Below, piece after piece: positions 1-9,344 of a stretch of DNA of 54,540 nt; position 1 is the stretch's first letter; every line of letters begins with the position of its first letter. The notes under the pieces were generated by a model. That model was not told where the DNA came from, made no database searches, and saw only the letters and a list, made by a program, of their open reading frames with translations. This stretch comes from Clostridiales bacterium. Its GTDB lineage: Bacteria > Bacillota > Desulfotomaculia > Desulfotomaculales > VENG01. The stretch spans positions 1-54,540 of the forward strand of contig JADQBQ010000009.1 in assembly GCA_016278505.1 (NCBI GenBank), given 5' to 3'. Position numbers and translations under genes: made by a program.

Positions 1-119
1 GCAAATCGGTGTTGCTCAAACGCGAAACGATGTTGCCTTAACAGCGAAATAATCAGTACGGGAGTTTGAGAAAGAACCTGCTCTAGATTCTAAGCTTACA
101 ACTTGCTCAAAAAAGAAAC

Positions 120-920
120 TCATATACAGTTCAGCTGATCATTTAACAAATAATTCCATAAAAGAGAGATAAATAGAATTAAAAGAATCGTAATGAGACC
201 TATTCTTACTACATTATGCCCCTTGTTTATTGCAAGAGAACTGCCTAAATAATTGCCCACAATATTAGCAATGGCGAGCAGTAACCCAAGTAAGGAAACT
301 ACTTTTGCTTCAAGAAGGAAAACTATTAATGCTCCAATATTTGAAGCAAAATTAAACACCTTGGATGTTGCAGAAGCTTCCACCAGGTCCATACTGATAA
401 AAAAGTAAAAAGCCATAATAAAGAAGCTACCGGTTCCTGGTCCGAAAAAGCCATCATAAAATCCTATCAAAGAGCAAATGATGGGAACTTTGAAATAAAG
501 ATCTCTTGTAGATAATTTCTCTTCTTCCTCTTTAGCGGAAGATCTATCCTTAGAATGCCGTTCTTTTTTGGGTAAAAGAATTCCTATCATAGCCATTGGT
601 AATAGAATAACAATAATTTTTCCTACAATTTCGTTAGAAAAAATAAGGATTGTCTTTGAACCTATAAAAGCACCGAGCAAAGAGAAAAGGATTCCTGCCG
701 AAACTATTCTCCAAATTATCTTTTTATTTCTTGCAAAGTTTATTAAGGCAAACCCTGTTCCGATTGTTGCAGCAAATTTATTGGTTCCTAAGGCAGTCTG
801 TGGAGGAAGACCAGCTAATAATAATGCGGGCATAAGTAGAAGACCACCGCCTCCAGCAATGCTATCAATAAAACCAGCTAAGAAAGCAATTAAAAAAAGA
901 ACTGTTACTATTATTGTCAT
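120..920 (-). CDS. TauE/SafE family membrane exporter
   Basis: This is a polytopic membrane protein of about 266 residues. It has the family's N-terminal hydrophobic helix followed by a glycine-rich turn (AGFIDSIAGGGGLL) and, in the second half, the partner repeat GFYDGFFGPGTGSF. The two half-repeats are typical of TauE/SafE (formerly DUF81) permeases, which are linked to export of sulfite, sulfoacetate or other organosulfur anions; the substrate cannot be told here. A charged cytoplasmic loop (KKERHSKDRSSAKEEEEK) separates the halves. The frame is open to a GTG at 950, but the ATG at 920 begins directly at the first membrane helix. A TTG near 935 just after an AGGGG is a further possible start. 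It stands alone and faces away from the toxin locus. Confidence 0.85.
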   Translation of the reverse strand: MTIIVTVLFLIAFLAGFIDSIAGGGGLLLMPALLLAGLPPQTALGTNKFAATIGTGFALINFARNKKIIWRIVSAGILFSLLGAFIGSKTILIFSNEIVGKIIVILLPMAMIGILLPKKERHSKDRSSAKEEEEKLSTRDLYFKVPIICSLIGFYDGFFGPGTGSFFIMAFYFFISMDLVEASATSKVFNFASNIGALIVFLLEAKVVSLLGLLLAIANIVGNYLGSSLAINKGHNVVRIGLITILLILFISLLWNYLLNDQLNCI

Positions 921-1016
921 ATCAGTTACTAACAAACGACCCCTACTCACTAAAGGTTTTTAATTGTCTTATTATACTTCCTCTTCCTGGAGTGTAGGGA
1001 GATTATATTTGGGTCG

Positions 1017-2522
1017 ATGTTACATGTTAGTGAAGCAACTGTTTTGCCTGTATCAACTACCGATTTATCCAATGTATCAACTGGGGCTGGTTCGTATGAT
1101 GAGTTTACAACTATTAGGTGGATAACTGCACCCTTTGGGATGGAAACAAGGTCAATAAAAGGCAGTGTTATTTCTAGTACTAGTAATTTAAGTCAACAGC
1201 CAAGTTTTAGGATATTAGTAGATGGTTCAGAAGTGTACTATTTGAATAGAGTGCCTGGTTCGTATTATGCAGATTTTTCGGTAACATGTTCAGGTGGAGA
1301 ACACGTTGAATTCCAAATAAAAAGAGACCCCGACGAAAATTCATACCATAATGACTTCTATCTACAGAATGTATCAATAGAATGGGGCATTAGTTTTGCC
1401 GATGAAGAAGCTAGAGATGCAGCCATAGTTGCTAAAAACGCAGCTAATAGCGCGAAGGCGTCAGCAGATGCAGCTCATAGTGACGCTGAAAACGCAGCCG
1501 CTCGCACCTGGTATAACGGCAACGAGTCAGCTTATTGGGCTTACTACGGCTACGCAAGAGCAAACTCAGCAAATAGTAATTCAGCAAGTGCAAAGAACAT
1601 GCTTAATGGTTCGTCTAACGGTGGTAAATCCCTAGCAGATACATGGAATAAGGCCAATGCCGCTAATAGCAATGCCTGGAATGCGAGGAACTCCCTAGCT
1701 AATGGAGTAGGTAACAATGGCAAATCATTGACGGCAACTTACGACAAGGCCAATGCCGCATCCGGAGATGCAGACTATATTTGTATTATCCTATCAACCG
1801 GCTGCCGAGGTGAACCGGAAACTGAACCGGTATCAACAGAAGTAAGGAGCATTGTAACCCAGTTTTTAGACGCTGAGGAAAACGGCGATCTAACTACTAT
1901 GAATTCACTCTTAACAGGGGAAGCACTGGCCGAGGCTCAGATTAATGTTAATCGTCAGCAAATACAGAAAGAATACTTTAATATCCAGCTTACGGAAAAA
2001 ATCGAATCATCAGAGTTGGCCTAAGTATATGCCGACATCACGGCAAAATACAGTGAACCATCATTCTATGACCGGTATGCCCTTAATTTTAGTTTAATTA
2101 AAGATAACGGGAGGTGGTTGATTTATAAAGTGGAATCGGCAGCTTTTCAGCGACCGGAACTTTCTCCGGGGGAGATACCCCAAATCGCTCAAAAAACACT
2201 GGAAGATTACTTTTCTATGCCTTATGAGCTCAAAAAGTATAATGAGCTGCAATTTTTAGCCGGCCAAGCATTAAACCTAACACCAACACTACAAATGGAT
2301 ACTTACCCTCAAAAACCCCCGGCTGCCACAAGCAAAGGGTTTGAAGTACAGGATATAAAGAGCCTAGGTTACTCTGAAGACTACTGTATTGCCAAAGTAA
2401 CCTATCATGGTGGCAATAACGACGTTAGAATTACTGCAGTGGTGGATTTATTTGATGCTGGTGGTCAATGGAAGATAATTAAGGTGGACATAATCAGCCA
2501 GGAGAGGGGGGAGAAAAGCTGA
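1017..2522 (+). pseudogene. Coiled-coil/NTF2-like protein interrupted by in-frame TAA
   Basis: Two open segments (1017-2024 and 2118-2522) lie in the same frame, separated only by a TAA at 2022-2024 and 31 sense codons. Part 1 has a beta-rich domain (residues 1-120), then an alanine/asparagine-rich coiled-coil region (about 125-250) with two copies of a unit around GKSLADTWNKANAA. The stop falls inside an NTF2-like domain: the sequence before it (VTQFLDAEENGDLTTMNSLL) and after it (YALNFSLIKDNGRWLIYKVE) together make one typical fold. A short segment before that domain (IILSTGC) resembles a lipoprotein lipobox, so a lipoprotein gene may have been fused to a coiled-coil gene. No signal peptide is seen, the frame is open upstream to 954, and the true 5' end may be lost. 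The following gene overlaps its stop, which suggests an operon. Confidence 0.6.
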
Positions 2523-4090
2523 CCAGGTTTTGTCTTTTAATTCTGGTGGTTATAAGTATTGCTTTCCCCTCTGTGGCCACAGCAGAGGTTATTTTAGAAG
2601 ACGATTTCACAAATACTTCGTTGGTTGATATGACTAAAACCGATGCGGTGGTGGATACGGAGGCCGGAGAAGTTAGGCTGCCTAAGATCAAGATGCCAAA
2701 CGCCATAGACATGTTGAAATACGGGGAAGGTTATGCCGTAACGGCCAGTGATGGTGTAATTATATCTGAGTACGATGCGGCCACCGGTGCGCTGCATGAT
2801 ACAAAGATTAATTGGCTGACAAATGCCCGGGGCCTGGCAATAAGGCAGGATAACATGAGCCTGTGGGCTATCGGAGACGATCATGTTCAGTACTGCCAGT
2901 TCTCCGGGGGAGCTTATTCTGACGATCCCGCCTTGAAAAGCTCAGGACTAACCGAGGTTTTATCTGTAGATTCCATTGATGGTACCGATCAAGCAGTTGT
3001 ACTTTCCCGCACAGACAGCGGCAAAGCGAAAATTACCAGGTACAGAGCCGGGACATCATTGACCGTTGAGCTCGAAAAAGAACTTGATATCGGCGAACCG
3101 GTAGCCCTATCAGTGGTGGACGGTACTCCGGACGTAGTTGTAGTCACAAAAACCGGAAAGCATTATCTAATGTTCGATGATGCAACCCAGGATTACATTG
3201 AAGACACGGCCAGAAAAGCCTCAGGGTACTCCAATATTGTTTCGGCCAGTGCCAACCAGGACGGTACAGCAATCCTGGAGGGTGATGAGGGGCAATACCT
3301 GCAAGATGATGATGCCGGTGGCGCACAGCAGGTACTTGCGTACAGTGCCGGTCAAGTTCCCGGGGCTCTGGCATTATCACTGAAGCCCGGCGCTTATGAC
3401 CAGGCTTTTATAACTGAAACGGGAGAAGTACAGTATTTTATTTATGATGATGCAACGGACCAAATGACAAGGGTATCTACAGGTGCTGATTACGACACTG
3501 TGAAACTAACAGCCTTAACGGAGACTCCAGCAGGAACCGGTATTGTTTTTTACGTCTCAACTGATTCAGGGGCTACATGGACGGAGATAACGCCGGGGCA
3601 ATGGGAGGATGTCCCATATGGTAGGGAATTTGTTGTTAAGGCGGTATTAGACACGACTGATCCCTTAAAAACACCGAAAATAACGCACATAAAGCTAGAA
3701 GTTACAACTTTAGAATTAATGGACCTCGAAATTGTGGCCATAGCTCTCAATGACCCCGGGCAACCTGAACCTGTTACTTCATTTCCCGCCCGGGTGAAGG
3801 CCGGAGCGGAGATAATGTTTAGAAATACAACCAAAGGTTGTGCTGAACAAGTTAGTTCTTTATTTACTACCGGTTTAAATGTTACCTTAACCCCTGATCA
3901 ACCGGTAACAACGAATGAGAATACGTGGGAAGGTTTCTTTACTGTGCCCGTGGATAGTCTCCAAGGCAGCAATATAGGGGCAATACTTACAGCTCGACGG
4001 GGAGATAAAGAGAAACACCTTGTAGTGGATCCCTTTATCCTTGTAGATGGAAAAGTCTATGAATCTGTTAGTTTGAAGCTGACAAGATAA
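2519..4090 (+). CDS. Secreted beta-propeller-like protein, CTG start likely
   Basis: This predicted secreted protein of about 523 residues has no family I can name. A start at GTG 2546 would cut the signal peptide in half. Reading from CTG at 2519 restores a full one (TRFCLLILVVISIAF, cleavage near VATA/EV). That CTG sits five bases after a strong purine-rich site (GGAGAGGGGGGAG) and overlaps the TGA of the upstream gene as CTGA, the layout of translationally coupled genes. The mature part has repeated short strands such as GYAVTASDGVIISEYDAATG and GEVQYFIYDDATDQMTRVSTG, like a beta-propeller. A second beta domain from about residue 340 and a C-terminal domain of about 120 residues follow. 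It lies directly upstream of RHS-related genes and may be a secreted partner of that locus. The start codon is inference. Confidence 0.65.
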   Translation: MTRFCLLILVVISIAFPSVATAEVILEDDFTNTSLVDMTKTDAVVDTEAGEVRLPKIKMPNAIDMLKYGEGYAVTASDGVIISEYDAATGALHDTKINWLTNARGLAIRQDNMSLWAIGDDHVQYCQFSGGAYSDDPALKSSGLTEVLSVDSIDGTDQAVVLSRTDSGKAKITRYRAGTSLTVELEKELDIGEPVALSVVDGTPDVVVVTKTGKHYLMFDDATQDYIEDTARKASGYSNIVSASANQDGTAILEGDEGQYLQDDDAGGAQQVLAYSAGQVPGALALSLKPGAYDQAFITETGEVQYFIYDDATDQMTRVSTGADYDTVKLTALTETPAGTGIVFYVSTDSGATWTEITPGQWEDVPYGREFVVKAVLDTTDPLKTPKITHIKLEVTTLELMDLEIVAIALNDPGQPEPVTSFPARVKAGAEIMFRNTTKGCAEQVSSLFTTGLNVTLTPDQPVTTNENTWEGFFTVPVDSLQGSNIGAILTARRGDKEKHLVVDPFILVDGKVYESVSLKLTR

Positions 4091-4093
4091 TTA

Positions 4094-4364
4094 TTGCAGG
4101 GAAGGGGTGGAGGTAATCAAAAGGTCTTGCAAACATTAAATAAACTATCATTCTTAAAAGATAAATGTCTCCGCAATCATCACGGAAACGTTTATCAATA
4201 CAGTCTTACTATAGCCTCACTAGTGGATTTACCCAAAAGATCACATAAAACGATTCAACAAGCTGCATTGCTTCATGATATCGGTAAGATTGGTTATCCC
4301 TAACCGGATATTGTTTAAGCCCGGAAATTTAACTTATGCTGAAGACCCTTTTCCCAAAATATAG
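4094..4364 (+). pseudogene. HD-GYP domain remnant
   Basis: The first segment (to the TAA at 4301-4303) carries the start of an HD-GYP phosphodiesterase domain: an N-terminal helix with the HHGNVYQYSL metal-ligand region and the signature ALLHDIGKIGYP. Shifting by one base at the CCC of 4298-4300 restores the expected continuation, NRILFKPGNLTYAED, before further stops from 4362. The HHExxDGxGYP half that completes the active site is absent. It is therefore a frameshifted and truncated relic and should be inactive against cyclic di-GMP. A good ribosome site (GGAGGT) precedes a TTG codon near 4127. It may derive from a gene like the intact LTD-GGDEF-HD-GYP enzyme at 36.9-38.6 kb, though the two sequences differ. 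Confidence 0.7.
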
Positions 4365-4506
4365 AGACTATTGACCTATTTAAAGTATTCAAAAAACGAG
4401 CTAATATTATGCCAGTAATAACCATTAATGGAAGGAAGCGGTCGAATAATGTAGAATTTTGCTCTCCATTTCGCACCCACAAAAGGGAAAAGGAAGGAGT
4501 TTGGTT

Positions 4507-7500
4507 TTGTGTGAAAATCCTTTAAGCGTTGGCAAATGTAAATCAATTACCCTGTTTTTTATCTTAGCTGTTACATTTCTATTTAGTCCATTTATAACAA
4601 CGGCATACAGTGCGGAGTCCTGGGGCGAGCCGATTGAATATGGTAGCACTTCAAGATCACAGGTTATAACAACCGATTTTGGCGAGAATTCATTCCAGAA
4701 AGTCCTTGTAGAATTTAATACGGTTGATAATTACGACCGGCATACTTATTTAGGATGGGACGGTAATCATAGGTATTCAACTACTGCCAGCTACGGCGGC
4801 ATAACCTTTACCACGGATTTTGGTTATGACAGCGGTTATTTCTACTTTACAGAGATCCATGTAAACGGGCAGAGGGTATTTTATGAGATTTACGACCGGA
4901 GTTACGGAATATTTCCAAATGCAACGCCGATAGATGAACAATGGATTATTGATGCATCCGAATCCGGACTAAAAATATCGAAACTTGGCGGTGAAACAGT
5001 ATATGATGGCCCGGCACACACCTTGACCGGAAAAATAACCGGACAGGGACATTCCGGCACCATATCAAAATCAACTGTCCAGGCTGATGAAGGTTTGTTG
5101 GCAAGCTTAGGGAAGGCGGTACATTGCTTTTTCGGCAACGATCCTGTAAACCTTTCCACGGGTAACTTTATTTTAGAAAAGACGGACATTAAAATCCCTA
5201 CAAGGGGGAATTCCCCTTGAATTTACCCGCTTCTACAATTCCACTGACCTTTCAGCTGGTTCCCTTGGGCAAGGTTGGACTCACAATTACAATACCAATC
5301 TTACCTTTAATGAAGACGGGTCAATAAGCGCTGCTTATGCTGACGGACACGTCATTACTTTCGATTACCAGAATACCAGCTACACATATGATCTGGTGGG
5401 CAATCGGTTGACGGAAACAAACCCTAAAGGAGCTACCTGGACCTATGCCTATGACGCTGCCAATCGCTTGGTCAAAACAACCGACCCGCTGGGGCATGAA
5501 AGCAGCTTAGATTACGATAGTGCTGCTAATATAATTACCAAAACCAACGTCAATGAAGCCAGCACATCATTCTCATATGACGCCATTAACAGACTGTCAA
5601 CGGTCACCGACGCCCGGGGTAACACCACGGAATATTCGTATGACGAAAAAGGTAATCTGACCGGAATCACCGATGCCAATGATCACATCACAGCTTACAT
5701 GTACAATAAATTAGATCGCTTGTCAGCAATAACAAACCCCCTGGGCCAGACTAATGAATATTCATACGACGCGGTGGGTAACCGCATCACAAGTACCAAA
5801 CCGGATGGGAACACCATTAACTACAATTATGACAGCAACAATCGCCTGGTGGGGATTACTTACCCCAACTCCAATGAAGTCAGCTTCAGCTATGACGCAA
5901 ATGGGAACCGGACAGCTATGACCGATCCCGAGGGAGCCACTGCATACAACTATGACAACCTCAACCGCCTCACATCGGTATCAAGGGCCGTTTATTCCAT
6001 CGGTTATGACTACGATTTAGCCGGGAACATCACTGGTATAACCTACCCTAATGGACTAGATGTAAGTTACACGTATAATGAGCTTAACCAGCTTCAATCA
6101 GTATCGGACGCAGTGTATAGTGCAACTTTCACCTACGACGAACTTGGTAACATACAAAAAAAGGAACTGCCCAACGGTATTACAGTAGATTATCAATATG
6201 ATGAACCAGGACGCCTGACAGTGCTGGAACATGTTTACGGGGAAAAGGTTGTCACCGGTACACATTATACCCTGGATAATATGGGAAACCGGTTAAGCGC
6301 TACTGATGAAACAGGTCGGATAACAAATTACACCTATGATGACCTCAATCAACTCTAACCGGGGTGGAATACCCGGATGGCAGTTCGGTTACCTTCACTT
6401 ACGACCCGGTGGGCAACCGCCTTAGCGCAGGTGAAACAAACTACACCTATGACAGCGCTAACAGGATTATTCAAATGAATGGTACCCCTTACGAATATGA
6501 CGCCAACGGGAACCTGCTATCCGTAGGAGAATCGGTCTACTATGAATATGACTTTGAAGACCGGCTGATAAGCTTTAATGACGGCACAGATATCTACAAG
6601 TACTCCTACGACGGTGACGGTAATCGCCTGACCCAAACAGTGAGTGGGTCAGTATATGATGAACAGTACAGTTACATTTACGATATCAATGCAGGATTAC
6701 CTCGCCTATTGGTAGAAAAAGACAGCCAAGGCAACACAAAGAACTATCTCTATGCCGGTGATTTATACGGGCGCATTGGCCCCGCAGGAAGATTATTCTA
6801 TCACGCGGATGGTCTGGGTAGCGTATCCGTGGTAAGCGGTGTTTACGGTGAAGTGCTGAACCGCTACACATACGACCCGTTCGGCAACCCGCTTACGGTT
6901 AATGAAACCGTGGACAACCCGTTCCGCTTCACTGGCGAACCGTACGATCCCAGCGGCCTTATATTTTTGCGGGCCAGGCACTATGACCCGTCCACGGGAA
7001 GGTTTCTCACCCCGGACACACTTATGGGGCAGTTAGACGACCCGCTGTCGCAGAACTTGTACCTATACTGTGGCAATAACCCGGTTGTTTATGTAGACCC
7101 GTCGGGACATGTTAAGATATGTACAGCAAACTCCGGTGATGAATATAATTATACTTGGGGGGAGTTATGGAGAGATCTAAAATCCATTTTTTCGGTTAAT
7201 TCGGGCTGGAGTGCTAAGGGTGATGCGTTACTGAATATGGTCAGCTTTGATGATGCCGTGGTTATTACAAGCTTTGGGTCAGGTTTTATTAGGGGTAAAG
7301 GAAACCCTGCACATAATGCTGCACAGTACCAAAAATTAAAGGAACAACTAGCCTTAAAAGAGATACAAAGTGTTGTAAATACAACTAAACACGGTGCAAA
7401 GAGATTAATAGAAAGAGGATTTACACCAAAAAATATAAGTGACTTGAAACTTAGACCCGATATTATTAAAACTCAAGCAGATGGTGCACAAGTGTTTATA

Positions 7501-7620
7501 AAGCAGGTTAATGGTAAGTATAATGTTATTGTTGAAGGATACAATGGTGTAATCACTTCATTAAAAAACATTAGTGAAAAATCATTAAATAGATTGTCAA
7601 ATAACTATGGTTGGAGGTAA
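4507..7620 (+). pseudogene. RHS-repeat toxin protein with two compensating frameshifts
   Basis: An RHS protein is split over three segments. Segment 1 starts at TTG 4507 (GGAAGGAG seven bases upstream) with a signal peptide (ITLFFILAVTFLFSPFI) and reaches the DPVNLSTGNF motif that opens the RHS shell. An extra base near 5206-5213 ends it at 5220; shifting frame restores LEFTRFYNSTDLSAGSLGQG. Segment 2 (about 5213-6358) has some 15 YD repeats (for example TYAYDAANRLVKTTDPLG). A missing base near 6353-6356 shifts the frame back. Segment 3 carries more repeats, the core-closing motif FLRARHYDPSTGRFLTPDTL and DPSGH, then a unique toxin tip of about 160 residues. The tip ends with HGAKRLIERGFTPKNI and a strand-rich tail, reminiscent of DUF4258-like small nuclease folds (tentative). 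The shell looks short between the N-terminal domain and the first YD repeats. Confidence 0.8.
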
Positions 7621-7624
7621 TTTT

Positions 7625-7819
7625 ATGGAGAATAATACGTATCAATGTTGCTTTTGTGACAAAAAAATCACAGCAGATGTTACTGAACTAGTTGTAGTTG
7701 CAAATTGGGACAAAGATAAAAGTACTCAACAAGAACAACAGATGTTCTGTCATATGGAATGTCTTAAAAAAGCAGTATCAAGTAAATTCCCTCTATATAT
7801 AGCTGATTTAGTGGAGTAA
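7625..7819 (+). CDS. Zinc-ribbon-like immunity protein candidate
   Basis: This small protein of 64 residues starts at ATG 7625, five bases after the stop of the RHS toxin tip, with GGAGG eight bases upstream. It contains CCFCDKK near the N terminus and CHMECLKK near the C terminus, an arrangement that could bind one zinc ion. In polymorphic toxin systems the gene directly after the toxin tip nearly always encodes the cognate immunity protein, and small cysteine-paired proteins are one recurring type. The role is inferred from position; I cannot name a family. A strong terminator follows directly, so toxin tip and immunity gene form one transcription unit. Confidence 0.7.
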   Translation: MENNTYQCCFCDKKITADVTELVVVANWDKDKSTQQEQQMFCHMECLKKAVSSKFPLYIADLVE

Positions 7820-7833
7820 GAGGTGTATTCTTT

Positions 7834-7877
7834 CCTAGGAAGAAATGTTACAAAATCTTCCTAGGATTTTTGTTTTT
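7834..7877 (+). terminator. Rho-independent terminator after the immunity gene
   Basis: A perfect 10-bp stem (CCTAGGAAGA pairing with TCTTCCTAGG, 12-base loop) is followed by TTTTTGTTTTT. It closes the RHS toxin and immunity unit. Confidence 0.85.
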
Positions 7878-7935
7878 AGGGGAGGTGAAAAAAGCAATTA
7901 TTAATCAAAAATAAAGATAACCTGAGTAAGCCCAA

Positions 7936-7972
7936 TTTCAGCTTCGACGCCAATGGGAACCGGACAGCTATG
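7936..7972 (+). repeat. RHS repeat scar upstream of orphan immunity gene
   Basis: This stretch encodes an RHS repeat fragment (SFDANGNRTAM) nearly identical in DNA to 5880-5918 inside the RHS gene. It is a short piece of RHS core left behind where another toxin tip was probably once attached, which is the known signature of tip exchange and orphan modules at RHS loci. Confidence 0.7.
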
Positions 7973-7975
7973 TAA

Positions 7976-8206
7976 AGTGAAAGATATTCTGTTAAATTTG
8001 AATACAATGATGTTGATGAAAAACTTGAAATACATGCAAATAAACAAGGACTGAAATTTCTGAAAAGGCAAATCGAAAAACTTGAAGTGAATAATATCAA
8101 TTTCCATTTAATGACACCTAGTTGGGGTGGGGATGAATTGTCAGAAGAAAAGCAAGGAGAAAATAACAAACTCATAAATCATGTAAAGATTTTTCATTGG
8201 GAGTAG
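7976..8206 (+). pseudogene. Orphan Imm32-like immunity gene lacking a start
   Basis: An open frame of 76 codons reads YSVKFEYNDVDEKLEIHANK, then NFHLMTPSWGGDELSEEKQ, and ends near HVKIFHWE. The pattern (strand, a GLKFLKRQIEKL helix, then HLMTPSWGG) matches my memory of the Imm32 family of immunity proteins. No ATG, GTG or TTG start with a ribosome site lies in frame: the frame begins right after the RHS scar and an in-frame TAA at 7973-7975. The upstream end was probably lost at the recombination joint. It would normally protect against a toxin tip not present in this window. Confidence 0.6.
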
Positions 8207-8213
8207 TTATAAA

Positions 8214-8348
8214 ATGCCAACAGTTTATGATTTATTAGAAGTAATTGAGTCTCAAATAAAGGCTTTTGGATATACAATAGACGAAATTGGTCACATACCC
8301 CCTATGTTAGGAAAAAAATTAAATAATATGTATGTGAAAGAGCCTTAA
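8214..8348 (+). CDS. Small hypothetical protein, 44 residues
   Basis: A short open frame starts at ATG 8214, eight bases after the Imm32-like gene, with GGGAG about ten bases upstream. It encodes a mostly helical peptide (for example YDLLEVIESQIKAFG) ending with MYVKEP. A terminator overlaps its stop codon. It may be a second small immunity-related gene or a truncated remnant; no family is recognised. Confidence 0.45.
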   Translation: MPTVYDLLEVIESQIKAFGYTIDEIGHIPPMLGKKLNNMYVKEP

Positions 8349-8376
8349 GAGGTTTTAACTTCTTGTGGCTCTTTTT
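8337..8376 (+). terminator. Rho-independent terminator ending the RHS/immunity region
   Basis: The outer stem AAAGAGCC/GGCTCTTT encloses a smaller inverted repeat (AAGAGGTTTTAACTTCTT) and is followed by a run of T. It marks the right edge of the toxin/immunity block. Confidence 0.75.
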
Positions 8377-8425
8377 GCAGCCTGCCAGGATTATTAACCA
8401 TTTTATCTTTCATTTGGTACTAAGC

Positions 8426-8660
8426 TGTAATACAGGACAAAAGCAGACACTGCAAGGTTTAAGCGTGAATTGGATTTAAAAATGTAATACAGCATCAAAA
8501 TAGCGTTTTTTTATGTATTACATTTACAACTTAAAACCGGTTTAAAGTCAACGGGCAGTAAAGGTTCCCCGGTAATACTAATTAATATTTTCTTGTATTA
8601 CACGAAGGGTGGTGAAAAGCACGTGAAGTCAGGTAGGAGTAAGGATAAAGGCTGTAATAC
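8426..8660. repeat. Five TGTAWTACA repeats
   Basis: The palindromic 9-mer TGTAATACA or its complement TGTATTACA occurs at 8426-8434, 8483-8491, 8514-8522, 8594-8602 and 8652-8660. The first copy extends to CTGTAATACAG. A longer version occurs inside the initiator-like gene as the inverted pair at 9867-9892. The spacing is irregular, which fits an operator array for a regulator of this module or iteron-like initiator sites. The last copy lies in the next coding frame. Confidence 0.6.
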
Positions 8661-8925
8661 AAGGATGTTGCCACTCAGACTTCCATTTGACCACCCAATT
8701 TTTTCATACCCCGATGGAGAGCGAAGCCGGGTGGCCAGGGAATGGTTAGAGCAAGGTCGGAAGATGACAGAGAACATGGAGGAAATAAAGCGCGATATAG
8801 CTTGCATTAAAGAGAATTTGAGCAAGGGAGGGCAGGGTGAACAATCAAACATAGTCAAAGAGCAAAGTGATAGCACGGAAAAGCAGAAAAACAAAATTGA
8901 TCCGGCAGTATTTTTGGATATATAG
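8623..8925 (+). CDS. Small conserved-looking protein of the replication module
   Basis: This is a 100-residue soluble protein. The likely start is GTG 8623, nine bases after GGTGG; the TTG at 8593 has no ribosome site and lies in a repeat. The core reads LPLRLPFDHPIFSYPDGERS and continues into a helical region (AREWLEQGRKM, then MEEIKRDIACIKENL) that could form a coiled coil, with a charged tail. Small proteins with an N-terminal strand and long helix often serve as DNA-binding or partition partners on plasmids and integrative elements, but that is only context. It sits among the TGTAWTACA sites and upstream of the initiator-like gene. Confidence 0.6.
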   Translation: MKSGRSKDKGCNTRMLPLRLPFDHPIFSYPDGERSRVAREWLEQGRKMTENMEEIKRDIACIKENLSKGGQGEQSNIVKEQSDSTEKQKNKIDPAVFLDI

Positions 8926-8956
8926 CTAACATTATGGATAAAGGAGGTAAAGCACC

Positions 8957-9344
8957 ATGCTGGTTTATTTAGCGCACCCGGTGGCTTCGGATCCAGCCGG
9001 CAATTACCAAAAAGCCAAGCCGAACAGCCAGGGAAATTGTGAACCGGTACCCCGAAGTGGTGCCGGTTTCGCCTGTGTTGAATTTTTGTTATTTTCACGA
9101 GCCCGAAGAAAGGGAAAACATTATGAGGTACTGTTTCCGGCTTTTAACTAGGTGTGAAGAACTCTGGCTTACGGGACAGTGGTGGAATTCTACCGGGTGC
9201 CTCCAGGAAAAGCAGGTCGCCGAGGAATCCGGTATTCCGGTATGGATATATAATCTGCCACCCGTGATAGGTGCGAGCTGCATGGAACAGTCTATAAAGT
9301 CTGGTCATAACAATGCGCCGATCAGATTGGCCTTGGAAGATTAG
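8957..9344 (+). pseudogene. DUF4406-like gene with a one-base frameshift
   Basis: The gene starts at ATG 8957 (AAGGAGGT about nine bases upstream) and reads LVYLAHPVASDPAGN, the opening strand and loop of the DUF4406 / nucleoside deoxyribosyltransferase-like fold. An extra C near 9020 shifts the frame. The frame that continues to 9344 contains the rest of the fold: REIVNRYPEVVPVSPVLNF, LTRCEELWLTGQWW, and a strand ending near GIPVWIYNLPP. Removing one base gives a single protein of about 128 residues. Such proteins are common in phages and mobile elements; their substrates are mostly unknown. As sequenced it should not make a complete protein. Confidence 0.7.

Noticed and set aside
1-119. Left edge of the window
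   Set aside because: No gene, RNA or repeat could be supported.
8426-8660. The TGTAWTACA array as a CRISPR
   Set aside because: The repeats are only 9 bases long and irregularly spaced in both orientations.
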